Below, piece by piece: positions 16,531 to 25,384 of a stretch of DNA of 64,000 bases; the first letter of the stretch is position 1, and the number at the start of each line of letters is the position of its first letter. Where the stretch lies: positions 310,001 through 374,000 of the forward strand of contig NZ_CP133262.1 in NCBI RefSeq assembly GCF_030915405.1. The letters run 5' to 3'. The translations under genes were made by a program, and so were the position numbers. A model generated the notes under the pieces. It made no database searches and was not told the origin of the DNA. It worked only from the letters and a program-made list of their open reading frames with translations. The stretch is from Neobacillus nitrireducens (lineage in GTDB: Bacteria > Bacillota > Bacilli > Bacillales > Cytobacillaceae).

Positions 16531-17409
16531 ATGGATGAGAAAGACTGGAACATGTTGGTCACTCTCTTTGAAGAGCGAAATATTACTAGGGCTGCACAAA
16601 AATTATTTATTTCACAGCCGGCGTTAACCTATCGTATAAAACAATTAGAAACTGAGTTTAAAACAAACTTGATTGCTAGAGGAAAAAAAGGGATCGAGTT
16701 TACTGTCAAAGGAGAATATCTTGTTCAATATTCAAAAGAAATGCGTAACCAATTAAGAAAAACAAAAGAACATATTTCTAGTTTAGATAAAGAGGTAAAA
16801 GGAACGTTACGATTAGGGGTATCTGGCTTGTTTGCCCGATACCAATTACCAGTTTTATTAAAGAATTTCCTCAACTTATACCCTGATGTTGAGATTAGCC
16901 TGAAAACTGGTTGGAGTTCCAATATCCTCCAAATGTCTCAAAAGGAAGAAGCACATGTCGGTATTGTTAGAGGACCATATAATTGGAACGATAATAAAGT
17001 TTTATTTCAAAAGGAAAATATCTTTATCGTATCTAGTAAAAAAATAGATGTTAACGATCTTCCAACTCACCCAAGGGTTAATTATAAGACAGACCAGTCA
17101 TTACGAGATGTTATTGAAAATTGGTGGCAGGAAACGTTTACCGTTTCACCTAATGTATCTATGGAGGTTGACCGAATTGAAACCTGTAAAGAATTAGTAC
17201 TAAACGGTTTAGGTTACGCTATATTACCGGAAATTTGTATTAAGGAAGATGACGCCCTCTATAAAGAACCGATTGTTTTAAAAAATAATAGCTTTTTGCA
17301 GCGAGAAACTTGGATTTTATACAGGGACGTTACGTTGGAATTATCACAGGTTAAAGCATTTATAGATTTTCTAATTGAAAGCAAGCAGACAAAAGGGGAA
17401 GTTTTATGA
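16531..17409 (+). CDS. LysR-family regulator of the tcu module
   Basis: A 292-residue LTTR with an N-terminal winged helix-turn-helix (NITRAAQKLFISQPALTYRIKQLE, residues about 15-40) and a substrate-binding-like effector domain from about 90. The GAAAGAAGG Shine-Dalgarno sequence precedes the ATG. It is co-oriented and downstream of tcuAB, and palindromes resembling its likely operator occur before the transporter, tcuA and itself. Functionally it parallels Salmonella TcuR, itself a LysR protein. The ligand is presumably tricarballylate or another tricarboxylate. Confidence 0.8.
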   Translation: MDEKDWNMLVTLFEERNITRAAQKLFISQPALTYRIKQLETEFKTNLIARGKKGIEFTVKGEYLVQYSKEMRNQLRKTKEHISSLDKEVKGTLRLGVSGLFARYQLPVLLKNFLNLYPDVEISLKTGWSSNILQMSQKEEAHVGIVRGPYNWNDNKVLFQKENIFIVSSKKIDVNDLPTHPRVNYKTDQSLRDVIENWWQETFTVSPNVSMEVDRIETCKELVLNGLGYAILPEICIKEDDALYKEPIVLKNNSFLQRETWILYRDVTLELSQVKAFIDFLIESKQTKGEVL

Positions 17410-17466
17410 AACAGCCCCTTCCTCCTTTTATATTTTTAAAGTGCATGTGCGTTGATCTCCAATTGT

Positions 17467-17646
17467 TTAGGAGAAATATAAAAAATATTGACGATAGAGC
17501 CATTTTTCAAATGGTATTTTATGCAGATTAGGAAAGATAACTTGTGCAGTTTCACTAGTGTAGAAGTTTGCCATTTTTTCGATGTAATCATCATCCAGTA
17601 GTGGAAAAGCTGTAACCATTCTATTATCCCGTACCAACTCCAACAT
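17467..17646 (-). CDS. Small hypothetical protein (59 aa)
   Basis: An ATG behind GGGAGTG (7-nt spacing) reads MLELVRDNRMVTAFPLLDDDYIEKM through PFEKWLYRQYFLYFS to TAA. Spacing, start and protein-like composition (acidic middle, aromatic C-terminus) support a real small gene. There is no signal peptide or membrane helix. I do not recognise the family; it may also be a truncated N-terminus. Around it (17410-18050) I see only AT-rich DNA. Confidence 0.45.
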   Translation of the reverse strand: MLELVRDNRMVTAFPLLDDDYIEKMANFYTSETAQVIFPNLHKIPFEKWLYRQYFLYFS

Positions 17647-18057
17647 AATATTTCACTCCCTGCTCTACTTTTAGCACTCCTACAAATCTTACTTTTTAAA
17701 TTTTGAATTTAGTGAATAGTGTTAATATAATAATATTAACAAACCAATTAATTCTAAATAAATAAAAAAACTGACCTAATTAAACGATATTCGTCATAGT
17801 TTGATTTTATGTTCGGTAAAAGAACCATTTTTATAATGGAATAATTAGTTTTTTGACGAATCATAACGAAAATATAAAGAATAAATATGTAAATTATGTG
17901 GACAGGGGTTATCATAATAACGTTATGTAAACTATAAGTGAACTTATTTGTTCCCTTAAAGTAAGGTTTGAGGGAAGTTTTTTATTATGGACGATTGCGC
18001 TTTTATGTAGTTTTAATCGTATATTGGTAGCTCGTATTGAATGAGGAAACACCTTTA

Positions 18058-18073
18058 TGTGATATATTTCACA
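18058..18073. promoter_or_regulatory. Fnr/Crp-type operator
   Basis: TGTGA-TATATT-TCACA is a perfect match to the Bacillus Fnr consensus TGTGA-N6-TCACA. It is centred about 100 bp upstream of the membrane-protein start at 18165. A TATAAT lies at 18128-18133, and TGGTAACAG at about 18092 is a possible extended -10 for a -41.5 activation geometry. Confidence 0.65.
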
Positions 18074-18164
18074 AAATGTTCAATATTAATCTGGTAACAG
18101 AATGGTATCTCGTTGTATATTAAACACTATAATCGTGTTGTTTATATTGCAAGGGGGATTACAG

Positions 18165-19160
18165 TTGAAAAGGATATTTCAGATTCTATTATCATTAGGG
18201 CTTATTATGACACCTATATTTGCACAAGCGCATGTAAAGTGGTTTACACATGTCGTTCCACATAAGGCGTCGATTGAACATATATTATCACCAGTGTTTA
18301 TTTTCTTAACTCTAGTTGCAGCCATGGTTTTAGCTACATTAACCTTGATTATTCCGAAAATGGCTGAATGGGGACCAGTGAAAAAAATAGAGGATCGTCT
18401 CTCCAGTTTAAGAAAGTATTCTAGGTATTTATTAAAATATGGAACCGCCGTTGCGTTGATGATTCAAGTGATGAATGGAACTCTCTTTGCTCCTGAGTTC
18501 CATGTTAGTAGTATGATTATTACAGTATTAACATGGGTGACAATTGGTTTCTTATTAATTCCGCATCATACTTCAACAAAAATTGGTGCTTCGATTTTAT
18601 TTGGATTATTTATTTATGTGACGATCCATCATGGCATTTTCTATATGTTAGATTACGGATTTTACGTAGCCATTATTGGTGTCTTATTGGTAGGAAATAC
18701 AAAGCTAGAAAAGGTAGGATTCCCATTTTTATATTTAGGGACAGGCTTATCACTTAGCTGGGTAGCGGTTGAGAAATGGGTTTATCCAAGTATGGCTTTA
18801 GATATTGTCGCTAACCACCATGTACCAACATTTGGCTTTGAACCGAGCTTGTTTGTTGTTATGGCAGCGTTTATTGAATTTGTCGTCGGTTATTTATTAG
18901 TCGTCGGTGTCTTAAATCGTGTGTTAGGTTTTGTGGTCACAGCTATTTTCATCTCAACCACGATGCTGTTTGGAATGACAGAAGTGATTGGACATTTCAT
19001 GATCCACATTGTGTTAATTATCTTCATTATTGAAGGTGTTTCATTCTATAACCCGCCAATTAAAATGCATAAAACGAAAACCGACCAATTTATCTTTGTG
19101 TTTTTAAACTTCATTTTTGTTCTAGCAACATTTTTATTGATTTACTATCGTTTTGCATAA
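18165..19160 (+). CDS. Polytopic membrane protein, DoxX-like
   Basis: TTG 18165 is chosen because AAGGGGG ends 8 nt upstream; an in-frame ATG at 18102 has no Shine-Dalgarno sequence. The 331-residue product starts with a signal-like helix ending AQAHVKWFTH, a motif seen at the start of DoxX-related membrane proteins. About eight further hydrophobic helices follow, with conserved-looking His residues (IPHHTS, IHHGIFYML, IANHH, GHFMIHI). The His pattern could bind haem or metal. The perfect Fnr site upstream suggests induction under oxygen limitation. No precise function can be given. Confidence 0.65.
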   Translation: MKRIFQILLSLGLIMTPIFAQAHVKWFTHVVPHKASIEHILSPVFIFLTLVAAMVLATLTLIIPKMAEWGPVKKIEDRLSSLRKYSRYLLKYGTAVALMIQVMNGTLFAPEFHVSSMIITVLTWVTIGFLLIPHHTSTKIGASILFGLFIYVTIHHGIFYMLDYGFYVAIIGVLLVGNTKLEKVGFPFLYLGTGLSLSWVAVEKWVYPSMALDIVANHHVPTFGFEPSLFVVMAAFIEFVVGYLLVVGVLNRVLGFVVTAIFISTTMLFGMTEVIGHFMIHIVLIIFIIEGVSFYNPPIKMHKTKTDQFIFVFLNFIFVLATFLLIYYRFA

Positions 19161-19215
19161 ATTGTCATTCAGCAGTTATTTCATAATGTGTTCATTATAT
19201 TCAGCCATAAAAATA

Positions 19216-19253
19216 CACCCCAAAGATTAGATTTCACTCTAACTTTTGGGGTG
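19216..19253. terminator. Bidirectional terminator
   Basis: CACCCCAAA.... TTAGA with TCTAA..TTTGGGGTG, between convergent genes. Confidence 0.65.
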
Positions 19254-19354
19254 CAGTACAAAATGGAATGGTGCTGTTTCTATTAAAGGCGATATCCTCA
19301 CTTGTTTTACGCGGTTCAACGAAACGTATTTATAAGTGGTTTTACTAGCGTTAA

Positions 19355-20317
19355 TTATGGGGAATATAGGAATAATCTCTCTTTTATACCGTCCAAGACT
19401 TCTTCAGGCATTTCCCTAACCTTGATATCCCCACCTAGGAACAGCAGCCAATTGGTTATTTCGGCCATTTCTTCTGCGTTATTAACATGGATAAATGTCT
19501 TTAGAATGGCTGTGGTTTGATATGGATTCGTATAGGAAATGGAAACATGTAAAGGATGGTATTTTTTGAACTGGGCAATCGCCTTAGGACCAAGGTCAAG
19601 GACTAGATTGATTTCTTTTTCGTTCTTACTGAGTCTTTCCAAAATCCTTTTCTCAGTTAATCTTTGTTTCGTAGTGTATGGTTCCACATTGGTGAGATTG
19701 TCAACAGGAAATATCTTTAGCTTCTCTTCCGTTAAATCAAAGCTTTCAATCAGCCAAAAGCTTTTTTCACGATACAGGTGTAAAAGATAAATAGGGTAGG
19801 TCTTTTTAATTTTCTCTTCCTCGATACTAATCAATAAATAACGATCCAACAGAAGGAGTTGGATTAGTTTTTCTAACATCGGATGGGGAAGGTCTGACAG
19901 ATCCAGCAGGTCGGGATTATGGGGATTGGTCCCTTCAAAAAGCAAGATTTGATTTAACAGAACGATGGTCTCTTGTTGGTTTTCCGAGATGAGGCCAAGT
20001 AATTTTTCAGCTAATGACTGACGACTCTTCAGATAGGGGAGTTGTTGATTCCTTGTGGCCATAAAGGCTATAAAAAGAGCTTTGATTTCATTATCCGTAA
20101 AGCGAACCGTGGGCAGGACAGAGTTGTTCATGACAAAGTAACCCCCATCCCTGCCAACTTCAGCGACTAGCGGCATACCCATGGCTTCAATTTCTCTGAT
20201 ATCCCGAATAGCGGTCGAACGAGAGATGTTAAATTCCTGCATGATTTCAGAAATGGTAAAGTGGGCACGGTTGTTGATATACCGCATGATGGTATTAATC
20301 CTTTCAACTTTTTTCAT
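19355..20317 (-). CDS. DeoR-HTH / WYL-type transcriptional regulator
   Basis: About 320 residues from the ATG that follows GGAGGT (5-nt spacing); an in-frame ATG 33 bp upstream lacks a Shine-Dalgarno sequence. Residues 1-55 are a DeoR/HTH_11 winged helix (ISEIMQEFNISRSTAIRDIREIE, then RDGGYFV). The central and C-terminal parts match the YafY/WYL-type ligand-binding architecture, with a C-terminal WCX-like segment. It is divergent from the GyrI-like gene, which it probably controls together with itself. WYL proteins often respond to nucleic-acid or small-molecule ligands. Confidence 0.8.
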   Translation of the reverse strand: MKKVERINTIMRYINNRAHFTISEIMQEFNISRSTAIRDIREIEAMGMPLVAEVGRDGGYFVMNNSVLPTVRFTDNEIKALFIAFMATRNQQLPYLKSRQSLAEKLLGLISENQQETIVLLNQILLFEGTNPHNPDLLDLSDLPHPMLEKLIQLLLLDRYLLISIEEEKIKKTYPIYLLHLYREKSFWLIESFDLTEEKLKIFPVDNLTNVEPYTTKQRLTEKRILERLSKNEKEINLVLDLGPKAIAQFKKYHPLHVSISYTNPYQTTAILKTFIHVNNAEEMAEITNWLLFLGGDIKVREMPEEVLDGIKERLFLYSP

Positions 20318-20428
20318 CGTGACCTCCAAAACAGTATCATTTTTTGACATGATTTAAGGCTATTATAAACTCATCAAGTGAAAAGAGAAATCATTTGATT
20401 CACTTTTATAAAAAGGAAGGTTTTGAAT

Positions 20429-20908
20429 ATGACAAATTATACTTTAGAAGAAAAAGACAGCTTTAACGTTTTAGGTTTTGGTACGGAGCTTAAGAGCGAT
20501 TACACAGACTATGCGGGCATAATCAAGGAAAAGTCGGACTTTTGGCAGGCCGTCAAACAAGATGGCAGGCTTGATTCGTTAAAATCTGTTGCGACAAATG
20601 AATACATTTTTGCTGTGAACGAGGCAGTGAATAACAAGATGATGCATTATGCTGGCGTTATGACAAAGACCTCATTACCAGAGGCAACCCGAATGATCCA
20701 ATTTCCTAAAGGGGAATACCTGGTGGTTAAAGGGGAAGGGAAAACTGCTGAAGAGTTGAGTAATATGCTAACTGGCATTGCTTTCGGTCAAGTTTTGCCA
20801 GAAGAAAAGAATTATGCTTATGTCGGCGGTCCAAATACGTCGGTTGTGATGGGGCAGCGAGACGGTTTAGTATTTGGTGAAATGTGGATTCCAGTTGTCA
20901 GGAAATAA
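20429..20908 (+). CDS. GyrI-like effector-binding domain protein
   Basis: A 159-residue stand-alone AraC/GyrI effector-binding domain, with no HTH. Start at ATG 20429, 8 nt after AAGGAAGG. It begins NYTLEEKDSFNVLGFG and has FPKGEYLVVKGEG and a C-terminal EMWIPVVRK strand, typical for this fold that binds drug-like cations. The divergent DeoR/WYL regulator shares its promoter region, where AAGTGAA...TTCACTT forms a loose inverted repeat (about 20378-20407). Confidence 0.75.
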   Translation: MTNYTLEEKDSFNVLGFGTELKSDYTDYAGIIKEKSDFWQAVKQDGRLDSLKSVATNEYIFAVNEAVNNKMMHYAGVMTKTSLPEATRMIQFPKGEYLVVKGEGKTAEELSNMLTGIAFGQVLPEEKNYAYVGGPNTSVVMGQRDGLVFGEMWIPVVRK

Positions 20909-20920
20909 GGAGGGATATAA

Positions 20921-21049
20921 GAACTTGATATTGAGATTGCTTCCAAACCTTTAGAAACGTCGCTTTTTCAAGTGGAAAATATCAAAATGGCGTATGTGTT
21001 TTATGAGGATGGGCTTAGTGTCAATGCCATGTATACGATAGAATATTAA
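20921..21049 (+). pseudogene. C-terminal remnant of an unidentified protein
   Basis: An open 42-codon stretch after a TAA reads ELDIEIASKPLETSLFQV ... YVFYEDGLSVNAMYTIEY and ends in TAA before a strong terminator. It lacks a convincing start in frame, although AGGAGG sits just upstream. It looks like the tail of a deleted gene that once followed the GyrI-like gene. Confidence 0.4.
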
Positions 21050-21073
21050 CGTTACAAATACAACAAAACATGC

Positions 21074-21115
21074 AACAGCACGCTCTATCAACTAGAGGGT
21101 GCTGTTACTTTTTTT
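21074..21115 (+). terminator. Intrinsic terminator
   Basis: AACAGCACGCTCTA / TAGAGGGTGCTGTT (14-bp stem) followed by ACTTTTTTT. Confidence 0.85.
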
Positions 21116-21205
21116 AAAAAATATCCTTATTTGCAATCTGCAATACTTTAGTGGATAGAGGGCTTTTATTTTTTAGCTTTTAAATTTTGATTCTACTATG
21201 CTTTA

Positions 21206-21520
21206 TTAAGAAACAAGTTTTAGTCCTACCGCTGCACTTAGTACCATAGATATAAAGACCAACCTTTTCCAATCTTTTGATTCTCCATATAAAAGCATTC
21301 CTAATATTGCTCCACCAGACGCACCAATTCCCGTCCATATTGCATAAGCTGTCCCCATAGGGAGAGTTTTCATTGCATAAGAAAGAAACATGAAGCTTGC
21401 TCCAAATCCAAGAAATAATAGAATTAGGGACTTCCCACTACGGTCCTTATGAAGTTTATTTATCATAGCAACACCAAACATTTCAAATAAGCCTGCTAAG
21501 ATTAAAGTAATCCACGCCAT
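21206..21520 (-). CDS. ykkD: SMR-family guanidinium exporter subunit YkkD
   Basis: A 104-residue, four-helix small multidrug resistance protein with the essential membrane Glu13 in LILAGLFEMFGV and the conserved MPMGTAYAIWTGIGASGG segment. Its start overlaps the stop of ykkC in a TAATG junction, so the pair is translationally coupled and probably forms a heterodimer. Location under a ykkC-type guanidine riboswitch identifies the physiological substrate as guanidinium or a derivative rather than general drugs. Confidence 0.9.
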   Translation of the reverse strand: MAWITLILAGLFEMFGVAMINKLHKDRSGKSLILLFLGFGASFMFLSYAMKTLPMGTAYAIWTGIGASGGAILGMLLYGESKDWKRLVFISMVLSAAVGLKLVS

Positions 21521-21861
21521 TAGGAATCAGCCCCTTCCTGAACTTTCCCCGTTGTAACTAATTTCAAGCCAATTACACCTGCAAGTAATAGTAATACCAA
21601 AAGTATTTTACTCATTTTCAATGGTTCACCAAAGAAAAGTATTTCTGAAATAACAGTTCCCGCTGTACCTAAACCCACAAAAACTGCATATACAGTTCCT
21701 ACAGGAAGTTTTCTTCCCGCCATAATCATTCCATAGAAACTGATAATGATTGAAATGACTGTTCCAGCCCAAGTCCAAAAGTCATCTGCGTGTTTCAATC
21801 CAACAACCCAAAATACCTCAAATAGAGCCGCTACAAATACTTTAATCCAATCTGTCTTCAT
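21520..21861 (-). CDS. ykkC: SMR-family guanidinium exporter subunit YkkC
   Basis: A 113-residue SMR protein with the transport Glu15 in [15 protein letters not shown] and the signature [17 protein letters not shown]. Lengths (113 and 104) match the B. subtilis YkkC/YkkD pair. GGAGGT precedes the ATG by 7 nt. Expression is expected only when guanidine binds the leader. Confidence 0.9.
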   Translation of the reverse strand: MKTDWIKVFVAALFEVFWVVGLKHADDFWTWAGTVISIIISFYGMIMAGRKLPVGTVYAVFVGLGTAGTVISEILFFGEPLKMSKILLVLLLLAGVIGLKLVTTGKVQEGADS

Positions 21862-21896
21862 TAAATGATACCTCCAATTTTAATCTTTCCAAAGCT

Positions 21897-22015
21897 CAAA
21901 AAAGCCTGGGGGAACTGTTGAACAGTTTCTCCCAGGCTTTTATCCTTCCGTGACACAGCAAAGCTGTGAGTTTTCTCTCGGACCAGACCAACGTTAAAGC
22001 TGCGGAACCCTAGAA
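21897..22015 (-). promoter_or_regulatory. Guanidine-I riboswitch (ykkC class) with terminator
   Basis: Read on the minus strand, the leader holds the hallmark blocks CTAGGGTTCCG, GGTCTGGTCCGAGAG, ACGGAAGGATAAAAGCC and TGGGAGA, in the order and spacing of the ykkC motif. The last block is shared with a terminator, AAAGCCTGGG..AACTGTT / AACAGTT.CCCCAGGCTTTTTT (about 21940-21897). Ligand binding would prevent the terminator and turn on ykkCD. Confidence 0.93.
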
Positions 22016-22252
22016 AACATTTCTCTTATGCAATTAATTTTAATTATACACACACCTTCAACTTATTCAATAACAACATAAAAACATTATTAATTGCCAA
22101 ATACATGTTGGCATACCAAAATCAGTCTACAAGATAGTCTTTCATTCATTTTCCCAATTTCTCAGCCGCCTTGTTTTTCATTTCTAAGGCATATATTGGT
22201 AGATATTATGAACATTATAGATTTTGAATAAAGAAAAATTAATACTTTTGTA

Positions 22253-22273
22253 TAATAACGAAGACAGTTATTA
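22253..22273. promoter_or_regulatory. Operator overlapping the lutABC promoter
   Basis: TAATAAC-GAAGACA-GTTATTA is a perfect 7-bp inverted repeat overlapping a TATAAT (22251-22256), 20 bp before the lutA start. The position suits a repressor such as the GntR protein LutR; identity is inferred. Confidence 0.5.
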
Positions 22274-22292
22274 AATCAAGAGGAGACATGAT

Positions 22293-23009
22293 ATGAAAGT
22301 AACATTATTTACAACCTGTATTGTTGATTTTATGGCAATGAATGTCGGTAAAGCTACGGTTGAATTACTTGAAGGTCTTGGGCATGAGATTGATTATCCT
22401 AAGAACCAAACATGTTGCGGTCAACCTACATACAACACTGGATACGTAGAGAAAACAAAAAATACAATGAAGCACTTTATTGAAACGTTTGAACATGCTG
22501 AAGTGATTGTTTCACCTTCAGGTTCTTGTGTTTCCTTTGTAAAAGAATATCCACATATTTTTGCTGATGATAAAGAATGGAAAGAAAGAGCAGAAAAAGT
22601 TGCCGCAAAAACATATGAATTATCTCAATTTCTAATTGAAGTTATGAATATAGACGACTTTTCTGCGAAACTTCCTGGAAAGGCTGTTTACCACCACAAC
22701 TGCCATACAGCAAGATTTTTAAACGTGAAAGAACAGCCATTAACCCTTCTTTCGAAAGTAGAAGGTCTAGAATTAGTAGATTTCCACAATTCGGGCAAGT
22801 GTTGCGGGTTTGGTGGTACCTTCTCTGTTAAAATGGGGGAAATTTCAGCTGAAGTTGCTGATGAAAAAGCTAGGTACATTCAAGAAGCGAATCCTGATTA
22901 TTTGATAGGTGCAGACTTTGCTTGTCTCATGAATATTGGTGGACGTTTAAGTAGACTGGGATCGAATATCAAAGTCATGCATCTTGCTGAAGTGCTAAAT
23001 TCAAAATAG
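22293..23009 (+). CDS. lutA: L-lactate utilisation protein LutA
   Basis: A 238-residue (Fe-S)-binding subunit of the LutABC L-lactate oxidation complex. It carries two CCG domains: NQTCCGQPTYNTG (about 42) and SGKCCGFGG (about 170), with CHTARF before the second. AGAGGAG precedes the ATG. It is the first gene of a tight three-gene operon. Confidence 0.93.
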   Translation: MKVTLFTTCIVDFMAMNVGKATVELLEGLGHEIDYPKNQTCCGQPTYNTGYVEKTKNTMKHFIETFEHAEVIVSPSGSCVSFVKEYPHIFADDKEWKERAEKVAAKTYELSQFLIEVMNIDDFSAKLPGKAVYHHNCHTARFLNVKEQPLTLLSKVEGLELVDFHNSGKCCGFGGTFSVKMGEISAEVADEKARYIQEANPDYLIGADFACLMNIGGRLSRLGSNIKVMHLAEVLNSK

Positions 23010-23023
23010 TAAGGAGAGCCAAA

Positions 23024-24454
23024 ATGGGAATTAAGATTAATGACCAAAGTTTTGAGAAAAATCTTGAAAAGAATCTAAACGATGATTTCATGCGTGCGGC
23101 CATGGTGAAAGCTCAAGATTTAATTAATAATAATAGAAAGAACGTGCTATCACAATTGGGAGATGGTAATTTCCGCGAGTGGCAACAACTATCAGGAGAA
23201 ATTCGTGCCCACGTTCTTGAAAACTTAGATTTCTACTTAAATCAATTCGCTGAAAACGTTGTCAAAAATGGCGGTAACGTATTTTTTGCCAAGGATGCGA
23301 AGGAAGCCTCTCAGTATGTTACGAATCTAGCATTAGAAAGAGGCGTCAAAAAAGTTGTTAAAGCAAAATCGATGGTAACAGAGGAAATTGGACTGAACCA
23401 TGCATTGATGGATGCTGGGGTAGATGTAAAAGAAACGGACTTAGCTGAATACATTCTGCAATTAGATGACTGGAATCCACCTTCCCATATGGTTGTACCA
23501 TCTTTACATTTAAACAAAACCCAAATTCGTGAAGTTTTTGCCGATAATGGATATACGGGCGAAGATCTTCCAGAAGACTTAGCTGCATTCGCTCGTGCTC
23601 AACTGCGTAATGAGTTTGTAACGGCTGATATGGGAATTTACGGATGTAACTTTGCGATTGCAGAATCGGGAGCAATCACCTTAATTAGTAATGAAGGAAA
23701 TATCGATCTTTGTACAGCTGCACCTGAGTTACAGGTATCTGTAATGGGTATGGAACGTATTGTCGCAACCTATGAAGATGCAGATATCTGTATTAGCTTA
23801 TTAGGTAGAAGTGCAGTAGGGGCAAAGAATACAAGCTATACGACTTTTGTCAACGGGATTACTGAAGAAGTGGCAGCGGATGGTGCGAAAGAATTTCATG
23901 TAGTGATTGTTGATAATGGACGTTCTGAAGTATTAGCGTCTCAATTCAAAGAAGTATTACAATGTATGCGCTGTGCTGCCTGTTTAAATGCCTGTCCAGT
24001 CTACCGACAAGTGGGTGGACACTCATATAATGCGATCTATTCTGGACCACTTGGCGTTGTATTAACACCGCTGCTTGCTGGCTATGATGACTTCAAAGAC
24101 CTTCCATATATGTGTTCACTTTGTGGTGAATGTACAGAAGTTTGTCCATCTAATATACCGTTACATAAATTAATTCATGAGCACAAGCGTGTATTAGCCG
24201 AAGAAAAGAAGGCTTCTGCATTTTGGGGTGCGAGTATGTCTGGAGCAGGTATGGTTCTAAGCCGTCCTTGGATGTACAAGCTAGGAACAAGTGTTGCTCC
24301 ATTAATGACAAAACCATTGATGGTTGATGGGAAAATTAAAAAAGGTGTGAGTGTTCTTAAAGGTTGGACAGACAAACGTGATTTGCCTGCATTGGAAAAA
24401 ACTCGTTTCAGAGATTGGTATGAATCTAGAAGTAAAGGAGGAAATAAATCATGA
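23024..24454 (+). CDS. lutB: L-lactate utilisation iron-sulfur protein LutB
   Basis: A 476-residue LUD-domain protein with a C-terminal bacterial ferredoxin pair, CMRCAACLNACPVYRQ and CSLCGECTEVCPSNIP. The N-terminal LUD domain has the ESGAITLISNEGN glycine-rich segment. AAGGAGAG lies 14 nt after the lutA stop. It overlaps lutC by ATGA. It probably transfers electrons from lactate oxidation. Confidence 0.93.
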   Translation: MGIKINDQSFEKNLEKNLNDDFMRAAMVKAQDLINNNRKNVLSQLGDGNFREWQQLSGEIRAHVLENLDFYLNQFAENVVKNGGNVFFAKDAKEASQYVTNLALERGVKKVVKAKSMVTEEIGLNHALMDAGVDVKETDLAEYILQLDDWNPPSHMVVPSLHLNKTQIREVFADNGYTGEDLPEDLAAFARAQLRNEFVTADMGIYGCNFAIAESGAITLISNEGNIDLCTAAPELQVSVMGMERIVATYEDADICISLLGRSAVGAKNTSYTTFVNGITEEVAADGAKEFHVVIVDNGRSEVLASQFKEVLQCMRCAACLNACPVYRQVGGHSYNAIYSGPLGVVLTPLLAGYDDFKDLPYMCSLCGECTEVCPSNIPLHKLIHEHKRVLAEEKKASAFWGASMSGAGMVLSRPWMYKLGTSVAPLMTKPLMVDGKIKKGVSVLKGWTDKRDLPALEKTRFRDWYESRSKGGNKS

Positions 24455-25161
24455 TAAAAGGACAAATCTTAAATAGAGAGTTATTTATTTCTAACCTTTC
24501 AAACATACTTGGTCGAGAAATGCCGAAAGAGGTTGTACATCCTGAATTATCTAGCAAACCTCAGCTTGAAATTTATAAAGGCTATACTCAAGCACAATTA
24601 GCTGAAGAATTCCATAAGAATGCTCAAGTTAACAAAGCTGGATCCGGTGGTAAGATTGATTCCTTCATTATTGAGAAAAAAGATCTTGCAAAAACGGTAG
24701 CTGCGAAACTAGTTGAACATGGAACAGGCCCAATTATCGCATGGAACGATGAGCGTTTTGCGAAATGGGGTCTAAATGAAGTCTTGAAAGATGCGTATGT
24801 TTGGACCGATGAGAATGGCCGTGAAAATGTAGATAAGGCATTGAATGCGTCTTATGGCGTGTGTATAAGTGATCTTTCACTTGCCGAAACCGCTTCTTAC
24901 ACTGTCATTGATAAGCTGGGAAAAGGAAGATCATCAAACTTCCTGCCTTTAAATTATGTTTGTATTGTTCCGCAAAGTACCATTGTTCCTCGTTTAACAC
25001 AAGGAATGCAAAAACTTCATGAAATGTCAAAAAGGGGGATAAATCCTGCAGCCATTAACTTTATTTGTGGTTCAAGTAGTTCCTCTGACATTGAGTTGAA
25101 CAAAGTATGGGGAGTACACGGACCGGTTCGTTTATCATATATCATTGTTACTGATTTATAA
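24451..25161 (+). CDS. lutC: L-lactate utilisation protein LutC
   Basis: A 236-residue LUD-domain protein with the conserved tail CGSSSSSDIELNKVWGVHGP (family pattern G-x-S-x-x-x-D-I-E...GVHGP). The start overlaps the lutB stop (ATGA), and AAAGGAGG lies upstream. With LutA and LutB it allows growth on L-lactate in B. subtilis. Confidence 0.93.
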   Translation: MIKGQILNRELFISNLSNILGREMPKEVVHPELSSKPQLEIYKGYTQAQLAEEFHKNAQVNKAGSGGKIDSFIIEKKDLAKTVAAKLVEHGTGPIIAWNDERFAKWGLNEVLKDAYVWTDENGRENVDKALNASYGVCISDLSLAETASYTVIDKLGKGRSSNFLPLNYVCIVPQSTIVPRLTQGMQKLHEMSKRGINPAAINFICGSSSSSDIELNKVWGVHGPVRLSYIIVTDL

Positions 25162-25178
25162 GGTGAAACTATAAAATG

Positions 25179-25224
25179 ATGAGTTCCAGATTCCCTATTA
25201 AGGGTATTGGAACTCATTTTTTTT
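25179..25224 (+). terminator. Terminator of lutABC
   Basis: ATGAGTTCCA ... TGGAACTCAT with inner CCCTATTAAGGG pairing, then TTTTTTT. Confidence 0.85.
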
Positions 25225-25384
25225 ATAAACATAAAAAGGCTTCATACATAAGATAAACAAAAGACTACAAGCTTTCTTTCTTATCTTTTATTTTCAAAAG
25301 TTTACGAGAATTTGAGGTTTTATTCATACTTGTAGCCTTTCTTACAGAATTAACCACGATACGGGATTTATAGGGGGAATTGTG

